A DNA stretch of 27,000 nt from positions 4,488-31,487 of the IMG/VR virus record IMGVR_UViG_3300008111_000458, one strand, 5' to 3'. The stretch is from a virus. The notes beneath the pieces are model-generated. The model did no database searches. It was not told the DNA's origin and was given only the letters and a program-made list of their open reading frames with translations. Positions 7,905 to 13,813 of this stretch are shown here, one piece after another. Position numbers and translations under genes: made by a program. Numbering within the stretch: the first letter of the stretch is position 1; every line of letters begins with the position of its first letter.

Positions 7905-9928
7905 TATATGAACAATTTACTTTTTTTTCTTTGAAATAGTCCTCTTGATTCTGTAAACAGTTGGTTATTTCTGTTTGGCTTGAAGAAAGCTTTGAGCCTC
8001 TCATCGCCTGATCCACCCACCTTGCCTAGAATGGGGTCCATCTTTAAAGCCTGTGCAATAGCTAGTTCTGCAGCTACAATACGGTCAAAGTTACCCTGAT
8101 CATTGTATTGTATAATCTCCTCTAACAGCACAGGATCTAGAATTTTACTCACACCTAGGATTTCTTTTATTACATCTCCATTCTCATCTGTCTCTTTGTA
8201 CACAGATTCTTCCATGTATTTCTTTAGACAGTTGTGAAGATAGTCAATTATCTTCTGAGATGAACGGTGCACCCCATATTCACGTTTCACTGTTGTACCA
8301 GGCACAATCTCTTTTAACCACTCAGGTTGCTTCTCTAAATAGTGAGCATCCCCCTTAGCTTTCATGTATTCTATAAAGGAGATGTCATCATTTTCACACA
8401 GTGTCCTAGCATTGTAGTATTTAATTAGTAGTCTAGCTTGTTCTTCCCAAGTTTCTTTCTTATCAGGGCGAGCACAATAGCTAGCTACAAACATATCTTG
8501 ATATTTCTCTCCTGTTATGTCGTGCATTCTTTTATAAACATACACAGAGCCAAGAGAGGAAGAATATGCAGATTGTCCTTGTCTATAAGGGTCCACACCT
8601 GCTACATATAGGCCATAAGGAGGGTTTTCTATAGGAAACTCATATATGACAACAGGAGCATCTTTTAAATCACTGTTCTTAAGAGGGAAGTTGGTGATGG
8701 GTTGTTTGTCTGTAAACTCATGCGCTATCTTCTCCCCATCATGAAATAAAACAACAGGAATACCTGTGCGCTCTTGTTGTAATATCCTGAACTTCTGACG
8801 TTTAGCTGCTTCTATGTCAAATATGTTAGTGTCCTCATTTAAGAAGATGTCATCCACCTCAATGGGATAGTACATCTTCTCTTTTAGATAGGCCACCCTA
8901 TCTCCTGCTTTCTTTAAACGTTCTAAGTTGGTTTCTGTAATCTCTTTAGCTTTCTCTTCATTGCTCACCAGCATAGGCACCTCATTAAGAGGACTATCTT
9001 CTGGTTGTTTTAGAAAAGCTCCAAGTGTAGAAGGCTCTTTAGCCTCCATTCTGTATTTATACGAAATAAACAAACCATGAACACGCTTTTCATCTTTCTC
9101 ATTGTTGTATGTAAGAAAGTTAAAATTGTCTACATCAAACATTAGACTCTTCGCATCCATGAACCTTTTCATATCACCACCAGTACCTGTAAGAATGGGA
9201 GAACAACCCCATCCGTAAGGAGTGGTGAAACCTGGTACAGCAGCTTGGAAGCCTCTGAGGAAATTGCCTTTACCAATCTCATCTATAATTAGTTTACGTG
9301 GTTTTGTACCAGCAATAGCTTCCTCATTGTTTCCCTCATCTAGGTTACGTATGAGAATTTGGGAGAATGGTATACGTTCTCCTGATTTGGTTTTAATACC
9401 AAGCGTCACTTGGTTTTTCCAGTTGTCTTCCACCCTTTGCCATCTCCAGGCTTCTGGTAGGAAGTTGAGGCCCTTGTCCAGCTTATCTGTGATCAGCTTG
9501 ATATCTGGAGCATTCAACCCAGCGATCACATTCTGGGAATTCTCGTCAAATGTTGCGCCCCATCCGATATAACTGGCCTCAATGACAGACTTGGCAAAAC
9601 GTCTGATGCCTAATATCACCAAACCTTTCTTCTCATATTGAGCTCTGTCTATTTCGTTTGTCACCACCCACTCGTTATCACGTAGCAGGGGGTTTGCATA
9701 TTTCTGATATATTCTACCTCTTTCATCTACAACATCCACTTCTGTGTGCCAGATGTTGAGGTGCCAATAGAGGAATGGGTTAATGTATGTCCCATTCATC
9801 ATGCACCCGTTTAAGCATAGCTCTTTATGGAAGTCAAAGAATGGTTTGTATTCAGCTGACTCACGGTCAGGAATACGTGGTTGGTTAATGTACCAATCTT
9901 TGTAGTCTATGCTTTGTATATCACTCAT
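7904..9928 (-). CDS. terL: Terminase large subunit (ATPase-nuclease)
   Basis: 674 residues. TerL drives DNA into the prohead with an N-terminal ATPase and cuts it with a C-terminal RNase H-fold nuclease. The Walker A region is the atypical GIRRFAKS at residues 107-114. Walker B is KLIIDE at 212-217 with the catalytic Glu next to the Asp. The likely coupling motif is ILTGTGG near 246-251. In the nuclease, D446 (YVAGVDPYRQG), an acidic CENDD patch at 511-515 and D615 (NFDRIVAAELA) are the likely metal ligands. The deviant P-loop with RR and KS is like other large terminases, where a classic GKT is often lost. The start overlaps the upstream 112-residue gene by 4 nt. Confidence 0.93.
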   Translation of the reverse strand: MSDIQSIDYKDWYINQPRIPDRESAEYKPFFDFHKELCLNGCMMNGTYINPFLYWHLNIWHTEVDVVDERGRIYQKYANPLLRDNEWVVTNEIDRAQYEKKGLVILGIRRFAKSVIEASYIGWGATFDENSQNVIAGLNAPDIKLITDKLDKGLNFLPEAWRWQRVEDNWKNQVTLGIKTKSGERIPFSQILIRNLDEGNNEEAIAGTKPRKLIIDEIGKGNFLRGFQAAVPGFTTPYGWGCSPILTGTGGDMKRFMDAKSLMFDVDNFNFLTYNNEKDEKRVHGLFISYKYRMEAKEPSTLGAFLKQPEDSPLNEVPMLVSNEEKAKEITETNLERLKKAGDRVAYLKEKMYYPIEVDDIFLNEDTNIFDIEAAKRQKFRILQQERTGIPVVLFHDGEKIAHEFTDKQPITNFPLKNSDLKDAPVVIYEFPIENPPYGLYVAGVDPYRQGQSAYSSSLGSVYVYKRMHDITGEKYQDMFVASYCARPDKKETWEEQARLLIKYYNARTLCENDDISFIEYMKAKGDAHYLEKQPEWLKEIVPGTTVKREYGVHRSSQKIIDYLHNCLKKYMEESVYKETDENGDVIKEILGVSKILDPVLLEEIIQYNDQGNFDRIVAAELAIAQALKMDPILGKVGGSGDERLKAFFKPNRNNQLFTESRGLFQRKKSKLFI

Positions 9929-10263
9929 CGTCTGCTTCTAAGAAAGTCTTCAGCCATAGAGCTCAACTCACCATTTCCCCTCACCTCCACCTTGGCTTCC
10001 TCTTTCTCACGCAGCTTTTCCACCACTTCTAAAAGGGCTAGGTAGTTTTTCATCGTTTCCTGTATAAACTTACCTTGAGCCTCGATGGAAGCAATTACCA
10101 TGGGTATCATGCCTCCTTTAGATGTTGGTTTCCACTCCACTCTATCCTTTAGCTCATGAAGAGGATTGGCATCTACATAAGCCTTCCAGCTTTGTAGCTG
10201 CTGTTCAGCCCAGTCAAGCTCAGCGTTTATGTATGTAGTTTTTTTAATAGTCTTCGCCATCAT
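9925..10263 (-). CDS. Protein in the small-terminase position
   Basis: 112 residues, largely helical. It contains LDWAEQQLQSWKAYVDANPL, then SKGGMIPMVIASIEAQGKFIQETM and a charged coiled coil (EVVEKLREKEEAKVEV), ending in a basic SMAEDFLRSRR. It overlaps TerL by 4 nt (ATGA) and is the last gene before it. Small terminases, which recognise DNA for packaging, are normally in this place and have this length and helix-plus-coil layout. They diverge fast, and no annotated TerS is generally recognised in crAss-like phages. TerS is therefore an inference from position and architecture, not from a motif. A second Met directly follows the first. Confidence 0.6.
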   Translation of the reverse strand: MMAKTIKKTTYINAELDWAEQQLQSWKAYVDANPLHELKDRVEWKPTSKGGMIPMVIASIEAQGKFIQETMKNYLALLEVVEKLREKEEAKVEVRGNGELSSMAEDFLRSRR

Positions 10264-10525
10264 CTTCTTTTAAAATGTCATCTAGGTTCATCCCGTCCTT
10301 GATTATCTGATCTAGCTCATTATCATCTGTATGAGGGATGTCCATTTCTAGCTGAGCCTTATACTTCTCTAAGGCAAACAGCATTTCTCTATCTGAAATT
10401 CCCCAGAGGTCTCCATATTCATCTAACGCTGTGGCCAGATGTCTACCCATATTATAGGCTGGGTAGTTTGAATTCAGGGTGTCAAGCACCTGAAGAATTT
10501 GTTGATAATAGCTTGATTTTTTCAT
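10244..10525 (-). CDS. Small unknown protein with acidic tail
   Basis: 93 residues from the ATG at 10525 (an in-frame TTG two codons upstream is possible but less likely). It begins MKKSSYYQQILQVLDTLNSN, has a central helical part (HLATALDEYGDLWGISDREMLFALEKYKAQL) and a strongly acidic end (ILKEDDGEDY). It overlaps the TerS-position gene by 20 nt and follows the 59-residue gene by a few bases, so it belongs to the packaging operon. The family is unknown to me. The size and acidic tail would suit a small accessory of packaging or DNA-binding partners, but nothing visible proves this. Confidence 0.65.
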   Translation of the reverse strand: MKKSSYYQQILQVLDTLNSNYPAYNMGRHLATALDEYGDLWGISDREMLFALEKYKAQLEMDIPHTDDNELDQIIKDGMNLDDILKEDDGEDY

Positions 10526-10536
10526 AATCAATTAGT

Positions 10537-10716
10537 TTACAGCACAATGCCTGAACTTGCTGCTGTAAACTTAGAAAGACTAGGCTTAACAACAGAGATG
10601 AGCAGTTTCTCTATCTCTTCGTTAGCTAGTTTCTTCACCTCCTCACTTACATCAGGGGTGGCAATTAATGCAGCTAGTTTTTCAATTACAAGCCATGCTT
10701 CCACTATAGGGTTCAT
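10537..10716 (-). CDS. 59-residue unknown protein
   Basis: A short frame that is easily missed. It begins MNPIVEAWLVIEKLAALIAT and continues as amphipathic helix (SEEVKKLANEEIEKLLISVV) to a Ser/Ala-rich end. Its ATG overlaps the stop of the upstream 78-residue gene in an ATGA junction (10713-10716), the strongest sign that it is translated. No motif is visible. It fills an otherwise unexplained gap in a fully packed operon. Confidence 0.65.
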   Translation of the reverse strand: MNPIVEAWLVIEKLAALIATPDVSEEVKKLANEEIEKLLISVVKPSLSKFTAASSGIVL

Positions 10717-10949
10717 ATTAGTTGGTTTAAATCACTATCAGAGAGGGAATTATCATCATTGTCATCATCTTCCTCTTCCTCTTTGGCAAAATATTCTTCC
10801 TTTACAGAAATGCCTATGGAGTCTTGTTCTTCTCCTGGCACTCCTATAATATCTACATAATCTACACCTCTTTCATAGATGTCTGTTAGAGCCTCTAAGA
10901 ACATACGTAGGGGTATCTTCTTAAGGCGCACTTCGTTATTCCTTTCCAT
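10713..10949 (-). CDS. Small unknown protein with very acidic C-terminus
   Basis: 78 residues. The N-terminal half is a compact mixed fold (EVRLKKIPLRMFLEALTDIY, then GVDYVDIIGVPGEEQDSIGI), with Ile/Val beta strands around VDYVDIIG. From about residue 55 it becomes a run of Glu and Asp (KEEEEDDDNDDN) ending in SDSDLNQLI. The VDIIG...EEQDSIGISV stretch looks like a conserved domain seen in other Bacteroidales phages, but I know no function for it. It overlaps the zinc-ribbon gene upstream by 14 nt and the 59-residue gene downstream by 4 nt. Confidence 0.7.
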   Translation of the reverse strand: MERNNEVRLKKIPLRMFLEALTDIYERGVDYVDIIGVPGEEQDSIGISVKEEYFAKEEEEDDDNDDNSLSDSDLNQLI

Positions 10950-11229
10950 CAGGCGGTATCATTTCGTCTTCTTGTTCAGGTGTCACCAGCGCTTCCCATT
11001 TATCAATGGGGCACTTACAGGAGAGACACCTTGTCTTGGCTGAGAGCGTACACCCACAATAGGTGCAATGCTCATCTGGTCTGATGGTTTTATGGCGCTT
11101 GGAATGATGGGGACATTTGTCACATATGTCTAGTCTTTCCTTGCTTGTATTTTCAATTACGAGCTTCAGATCCTTGGGAGGCAGGAGTTTGTTTCTCCAT
11201 CCCTCATATATCTGTGACAACTGACTCAT
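10936..11229 (-). CDS. Zinc-ribbon protein
   Basis: 97 residues. Seven cysteines occur in the pattern CDKC...HCTYCGC...CLSCKC between residues 36 and 73, which is enough for two zinc sites. The HCTYCGC and RCLSCKCPIDKW segments resemble a treble-clef/zinc-ribbon type often found in Bacteroidetes phage small proteins. The N-terminal 30 residues form a helix with a Trp (IYEGWRNKLLPP). It overlaps the IHF-like gene by 26 nt and the 78-residue gene by 14 nt. Zinc binding is well supported; the partner (DNA, RNA or protein) is not visible. Confidence 0.75.
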   Translation of the reverse strand: MSQLSQIYEGWRNKLLPPKDLKLVIENTSKERLDICDKCPHHSKRHKTIRPDEHCTYCGCTLSAKTRCLSCKCPIDKWEALVTPEQEDEMIPPDGKE

Positions 11230-11572
11230 TTGTAATTTTTGGTTTTAGAGCGTTTATGGCTTCTGTTATGCTTTGTAGCTTCAGCTCTGTGACACGCCTC
11301 TTATTCTCGCTAAGCTCTGGGTTTTCCAGGTGCCTTTGATAGGCTCTTTGTATGTCCTTGTATTTGGACATCTTCTTCAAAGCCTTTTTGTCGTTAAATA
11401 TAAACTTCCCAAACCCACTAATCTCAATCGTCTTATTATTTAACAGCGCCTCGTTAGCACTCTGAAACTGGTGGTTAATAACCGTCTCAATTGTCTTTTC
11501 ACTGGTCATGAGCTTTACAGCCAGTCTTCTAATCAGATAGTCCTTCATGGACAGGCTAATAGGCTTATCCAT
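11204..11572 (-). CDS. IHF/HU-like DNA-bending protein
   Basis: 122 residues. HU/IHF proteins are small dimers that bend DNA. Residues 5-60 show the family helix pair (YLIRRLAVKLMTSEKTIETVINHQFQSANEALL), followed by the signature turn IEISGFGKFIF, equivalent to the GFGKF of IHF/HU. The usual RxxRxGrNPqTG arm motif is altered to NDKKALKKMSKYKD, and a ~45-residue helical extension follows. IHF-like genes near the terminase are a known trait of crAss-like phages. A role in packaging, in the divergent promoter region next door, or in genome organisation is possible. It overlaps the upstream winged-helix gene by 8 nt. Confidence 0.85.
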   Translation of the reverse strand: MDKPISLSMKDYLIRRLAVKLMTSEKTIETVINHQFQSANEALLNNKTIEISGFGKFIFNDKKALKKMSKYKDIQRAYQRHLENPELSENKRRVTELKLQSITEAINALKPKITNESVVTDI

Positions 11573-11921
11573 GTGTCAGCTTTATTTCTAGGGAAATGGC
11601 TTTGTTAAAATCTAGAAGAATAATAGGATTCACCTTCACCTTTGTTCCGTCTTTAACCAGAATGCCCATCTTCTTCAGCTTAGAAATGAGGTTGTTTATC
11701 GTAGCCCCACTACTACCATATTTAGCACAAAACTCCTCCCTATTATTAGCATAGGAAATATTCCCCTTAATAGCTGTAAAGGCTATAAGCTCCATTTCTC
11801 TTTTTGTCAGCTTTAGATCATTCACAGCTGATAGTATATTGTAATACCTCTCAGCTATAGCATACCCATCTGCTTCTGACTTCTTAAGCCTTTGTAATAT
11901 CCCTTTAGCTATTGGTTCCAT
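11565..11921 (-). CDS. Winged helix-turn-helix DNA-binding protein
   Basis: 118 residues from the ATG at 11921. A TTG start five codons upstream would lie inside the promoter and is unlikely. The centre reads LTKREMELIAFTAIKGNISYANNREEF then SSGATINNLISKLKKMGILV and ends KVNPIILLDF. Helix, recognition helix (ATINNLISKLKK) and a beta wing are visible, as in Rep/MarR-like winged helices. It is the first gene of the leftward operon and faces the divergent control region, so autoregulation or control of the late/early switch is plausible. A replication or packaging role is the alternative. DNA binding is moderately sure; the target is not known. Confidence 0.75.
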   Translation of the reverse strand: MEPIAKGILQRLKKSEADGYAIAERYYNILSAVNDLKLTKREMELIAFTAIKGNISYANNREEFCAKYGSSGATINNLISKLKKMGILVKDGTKVKVNPIILLDFNKAISLEIKLTHG

Positions 11922-11933
11922 AATTAGTTGGTA

Positions 11934-11965
11934 CAAAGATAAGGGAATGTTCTAACATATTCAAA
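11934..11965 (-). promoter_or_regulatory. Bacteroides-type promoter of the leftward operon
   Basis: Read leftward, TTTG (11962-11965) is followed after 20 nt by TATCTTTG (11934-11941), matching the Bacteroides housekeeping consensus TTTG - about 19-21 nt - TAnnTTTG. Transcription would start within about 10 bases of the -7 box, so the ATG at 11921 would have a very short leader. This implies that the host RNA polymerase can read the packaging/head operon. Confidence 0.65.
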
Positions 11966-12248
11966 TACAATCTTTTAACGTAATGCTATATTATGCACCA
12001 TTTCTCCTATTATAAAGCCCTGTGAATGCCTCTTGGCTCAACTATTCATAACCCACCCTCCACCCCAAAGCAAATACTCCCCCCTTATGTAAATAACTTG
12101 TTGCACATCCCCCCTACATAACTATCTGGTAGTCAAAAACTTATTGTGTGCATGGGGGAGGAGCCTACTTCCAACAGCAACCCCTCCACATTTTGGCAGG
12201 TCGGGGATATCCCCCGTTTAATACAACTGCTAACCAAAAAAATCCATT
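11966..12248. other. Divergent control region between the two operons
   Basis: This is the gene-free stretch between the leftward and rightward operons. It contains the 12-mer TAATGCTATATT (11981-11992, the inverse of AATATAGCATTA) and C-runs on the + strand at 12052-12058, 12063-12066, 12079-12084 and 12109-12114, so the minus strand is G-rich. A GC-rich segment follows (GGGGGAGGAGCC, near 12151) up to the palindrome at 12203-12214. An open frame on the minus strand (12165-12479) is only the shadow of the first rightward gene. I found no clear Bacteroides promoter for the rightward gene here, so a phage RNA polymerase or an altered promoter may be used. Confidence 0.55.
12203..12214. promoter_or_regulatory. 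Perfect palindrome GGGGATATCCCC, candidate operator
   Basis: A 12-bp perfect dyad 34 bp before the first rightward ATG, within CGGGGATATCCCCCG. It is conspicuous because the surrounding DNA is AT-rich. It could be an operator for a dimeric repressor or the stem of a small leader hairpin. Confidence 0.45.
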
Positions 12249-12632
12249 ATGGAACTGAAAGCAAGACAAGTCCTGAAGATTAAGCAAATTTCTGCAGGCA
12301 ACAAGTACAATGTTGAAGAAGGCCACCCATTTCATGGCCAAGAGTACAATGTTTACCAGTACAATGGTATTGCCTTTACGGTGAACGCAAACGATGAGTT
12401 TGTTAATTGGCGTAATGCTGGTAAATTGTTTAGCGTAGACTTTACTGAAGGTACACGCCAAAGAGAAGTGGATGGCCAAATGGTTGATGTGCCAACACTA
12501 CAACTTGTAGGCTGCACTAGCATTGACCAAGAGGTTGCTATGGCAAGAACAGAGAGTGTGCTTGCAAAGATTTACCGCGATGCTGAGACCACAGAGGTTA
12601 CTGATGAGGTGATTGCAGACTTGCTGAAGTGA
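12249..12632 (+). CDS. First rightward gene, conserved-looking unknown
   Basis: 127 residues, predicted mostly beta (QVLKIKQISAGNKYN, YNVYQYNGIAFTVNA, FSVDFTEGT, PTLQLVGCTS), then helix to a short C-terminus with acidic residues (VTDEVIADLLK). A small beta-barrel followed by a tail would suit an OB-fold/single-strand DNA-binding protein, but I see no decisive motif and do not claim one. It has its own terminator directly after tandem stops (TGA TAA) and its own long leader with a palindrome, so it is a single-gene transcript placed first in the early direction. That suggests abundant, separately controlled expression. Confidence 0.75.
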   Translation: MELKARQVLKIKQISAGNKYNVEEGHPFHGQEYNVYQYNGIAFTVNANDEFVNWRNAGKLFSVDFTEGTRQREVDGQMVDVPTLQLVGCTSIDQEVAMARTESVLAKIYRDAETTEVTDEVIADLLK

Positions 12633-12635
12633 TAA

Positions 12636-12658
12636 AGGGGGCCTTGTGCCCTCTTTTT
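12636..12658 (+). terminator. Intrinsic terminator after the first rightward gene
   Basis: Stem AGGGGGC/GCCCTCT (one G-T pair) with a 5-nt loop CTTGT, followed by a T-run, a few bases after the stop codon. Confidence 0.85.
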
Positions 12659-12667
12659 CATATATAA

Positions 12668-12687
12668 GGGTGGGATTAATGGGTGGG
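12668..12687 (+). other. Canonical G-quadruplex motif
   Basis: Four GGG tracts with loops of 1, 6 and 1 nt (GGG-T-GGG-ATTAAT-GGG-T-GGG), a duplicated GGGTGGGA, 9 nt after the terminator in an intergenic region of AT-rich DNA. Confidence 0.6.
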
Positions 12688-12708
12688 AATAGAAATCCAT
12701 TCATATAA

Positions 12709-12727
12709 CTCATTGATAATCAGTGAG
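12709..12727. promoter_or_regulatory. Imperfect dyad CTCATTGATAATCAGTGAG
   Basis: Eight base pairs (one T-G) around a TAA centre, between the G-quadruplex motif and the next gene. It could be an operator or a weak hairpin. Confidence 0.3.
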
Positions 12728-12767
12728 AAAGAGAGTGGGTGTGTCACTAATAACCACTTTTACCCAC

Positions 12768-12779
12768 TTTTCACCACAT
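12768..12779 (+). repeat. Intergenic 12-mer TTTTCACCACAT (copy 1)
   Basis: Exactly repeated at 18678-18689. Both copies stand after a terminator and before a rightward gene on the same strand, as expected of a promoter element. This copy lies 79 bp before the next ATG. Confidence 0.4.
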
Positions 12780-12808
12780 AAGCCAAATATATAGGTCATT
12801 ACGAGATA

Positions 12809-12820
12809 AATATAGCATTA
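12809..12820. promoter_or_regulatory. Intergenic 12-mer AATATAGCATTA (copy 3 of 3)
   Basis: Same 12-mer as at 4893-4904 and, inverted, 11981-11992. Here it ends 38 bp before the ATG at 12858 and is read in the gene's direction. Confidence 0.4.
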
Positions 12821-12832
12821 ATTAACCAAAAA

Positions 12833-12846
12833 GCCTGTACACAGGC
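12833..12846. promoter_or_regulatory. Inverted repeat GCCTGT-AC-ACAGGC
   Basis: Six-bp arms around a 2-bp centre, 11 bp before the ATG at 12858. It shares the CTGT-NN-ACAG core with dyads at 13153-13164 and 5311-5326. It is a candidate operator overlapping the leader of the next gene. Confidence 0.45.
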
Positions 12847-12857
12847 AACCAATTGTT

Positions 12858-13124
12858 ATGACAATAACTATTACTAAGCAGATGATTGCAGAGGAGATAT
12901 GTGGTCACCTGTGTGCAATGGCTGAGTCTTGTCAGGATAGTTCTTATGAGCTAGATGATAAGTTTGTGCTTATTAAGAATTGGAGTGATAGAGGACCTTT
13001 GCGTATTACATGGCAGCTCATCCTTCAAGGCTATCACTGTTATGGGACAGATTGTATTCCTCCTTTTATTTCAAGGGATTGGAACCTGTCTCTCAAGATA
13101 TATAAGAAATTAAAGAGCCTGTAA
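12858..13124 (+). CDS. Small unknown early protein
   Basis: 88 residues beginning MTITITKQMIAEEICGHLCA. It has five cysteines, no CxxC pair, several Trp residues and a basic C-terminal helix (SLKIYKKLKSL). There is no membrane segment or recognisable domain. It stands alone between the elements described upstream and a strong terminator that overlaps its own stop codon, so it is a monocistronic gene. The compact size, isolated transcript and candidate operator in its leader suggest a host-directed early protein. Function not recognised. Confidence 0.65.
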   Translation: MTITITKQMIAEEICGHLCAMAESCQDSSYELDDKFVLIKNWSDRGPLRITWQLILQGYHCYGTDCIPPFISRDWNLSLKIYKKLKSL

Positions 13125-13140
13125 CAGGGCTCTTTTCTTT
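13112..13140 (+). terminator. Intrinsic terminator overlapping the gene end
   Basis: Perfect 8-bp stem AAAGAGCC/GGCTCTTT with an 8-nt loop TGTAACAG and a T-rich tail. The stop codon of the 88-residue gene lies in the loop. Confidence 0.88.
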
Positions 13141-13152
13141 TAACTTAAAATG

Positions 13153-13164
13153 GCTGTATACAGC
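13153..13164. repeat. Perfect palindrome GCTGTATACAGC
   Basis: 12-bp perfect dyad flanked by CTTAA and TTAAG, just after the terminator. It belongs to the CTGT-NN-ACAG set. Confidence 0.45.
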
Positions 13165-13271
13165 TTAAGAACAGAGAGTCTTTATAACCCATTGCGTTGG
13201 TTGTAATTAATAGGGCATATATAGTTTGATCAGCTTGTATGTTTTAGCTTTCTGTTTATGTAATGCACCAT

Positions 13272-13388
13272 CCTAGCTTCCCAAGGGCTAGCGGTTGTAA
13301 TAGATAGTGACCACCAACTTCAGGTAATGCTGCGTTGGAATCAGCAATGGACAGTATAATACTGTAGTACTACTGGCTATCTATTACA
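13272..13388 (+). ncRNA. Candidate structured non-coding RNA (or folded origin)
   Basis: The gene-free stretch 13125-13511 contains a dense nest of complementary segments. CTAGC/GCTAG forms a first hairpin (13273-13291). A perfect 12-bp long-range stem pairs TGTAATAGATAG (13296-13307) with CTATCTATTACA (13377-13388). Inside it, CCAAC (13314-13318) pairs with GTTGG (13334-13338), while TGCTG (13328-13332) in that loop can pair with CAGCA (13342-13346), a possible H-type pseudoknot. ACAGTA/TACTGT (13351-13365) closes a 6-bp hairpin, and GTAGTACTAC is a palindrome. A weak promoter-like TATAGTTTG lies near 13220. No reading frame of note exists. It matches no RNA family that I recognise. A replication origin or recombination site is the alternative. 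The strand is assumed from the flanking genes. Confidence 0.5.
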
Positions 13389-13480
13389 GCTGAGTGCAGA
13401 GGGATATGTACAGGTGTTCATCTGTTCTACTTCATAGAATGGAGGCTTTTTGGTGATGCAAAACCATATATTTTTATCTA

Positions 13481-13514
13481 AATCCTTATTAATCAATTAA
13501 ATACGATTGCTATG
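13481..13514 (+). repeat. Leader repeat unit 1
   Basis: AATCCTTATTAATCAAT followed by ACGATTGCTATG at the start codon. The same leader recurs before the next two genes (13776-13813 and 14294-14332). Confidence 0.6.
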
Positions 13515-13784
13515 TCAAAATTTACTAGAATTAAGGCACCTAAATACAGAATAGGTAGGTATGTCCTTAATGAATATGAGCTTAGATGCTTACAAGTTGA
13601 AGTGGCTAGAGGGCTTAAACAGCCTGGTATCAAGGTGAAAGATGATGCTGGTCAGATAGCCACCATCCAAGCTGATGGCACTATGGACATTAATATTGCA
13701 GGTTATGGTATAGCCACTAGATATACACTAGATCTGATTGCTCTCAGACGAGAAAGAGAACTAAAATTGAAAACAAATCCTTAA
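13512..13784 (+). CDS. Small basic unknown protein
   Basis: 90 residues, basic, no membrane segment. It begins MSKFTRIKAPKYRIGRYVLN, followed by a short helix (YELRCLQVEVARGL), beta-like VKDDAGQIATIQADGTMDIN and a basic Arg/Lys-rich C-terminal helix (LIALRRERELKLKTNP). Its charge would suit nucleic-acid binding, but no known motif is present. It is the first gene downstream of the structured region and starts inside the first copy of the leader repeat. Its last codons (Asn-Pro-stop) form part of the second copy. Confidence 0.65.
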   Translation: MSKFTRIKAPKYRIGRYVLNEYELRCLQVEVARGLKQPGIKVKDDAGQIATIQADGTMDINIAGYGIATRYTLDLIALRRERELKLKTNP

Positions 13785-13813
13785 TAACCAACAATTTAAA
13801 ACGATTCGCTATG
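13776..13813 (+). repeat. Leader repeat unit 2
   Basis: AAATCCTTAATAACCAACAA followed by TTTAAAACGATTCGCTATG. It spans the stop of one gene and the start of the next. Confidence 0.6.

Noticed and set aside
10547-10849. 100-residue rightward frame inside the leftward packaging operon
   Set aside because: It is the antisense of two leftward genes joined by an ATGA overlap (59 and 78 residues). Low-complexity Ser/Leu/Thr composition marks it as a shadow.
12052-12084. Second G-quadruplex on the minus strand in the divergent region
   Set aside because: The tracts are present, but one loop is 12 nt, outside the usual limit, so it is much weaker than the motif at 12668-12687. Mentioned only as a C-rich region.
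12165-12479. 104-residue leftward frame facing the first rightward gene
   Set aside because: It lies on the opposite strand of a well-formed gene, and its C-terminus reads through the palindrome and GC-rich leader. It is a shadow frame.
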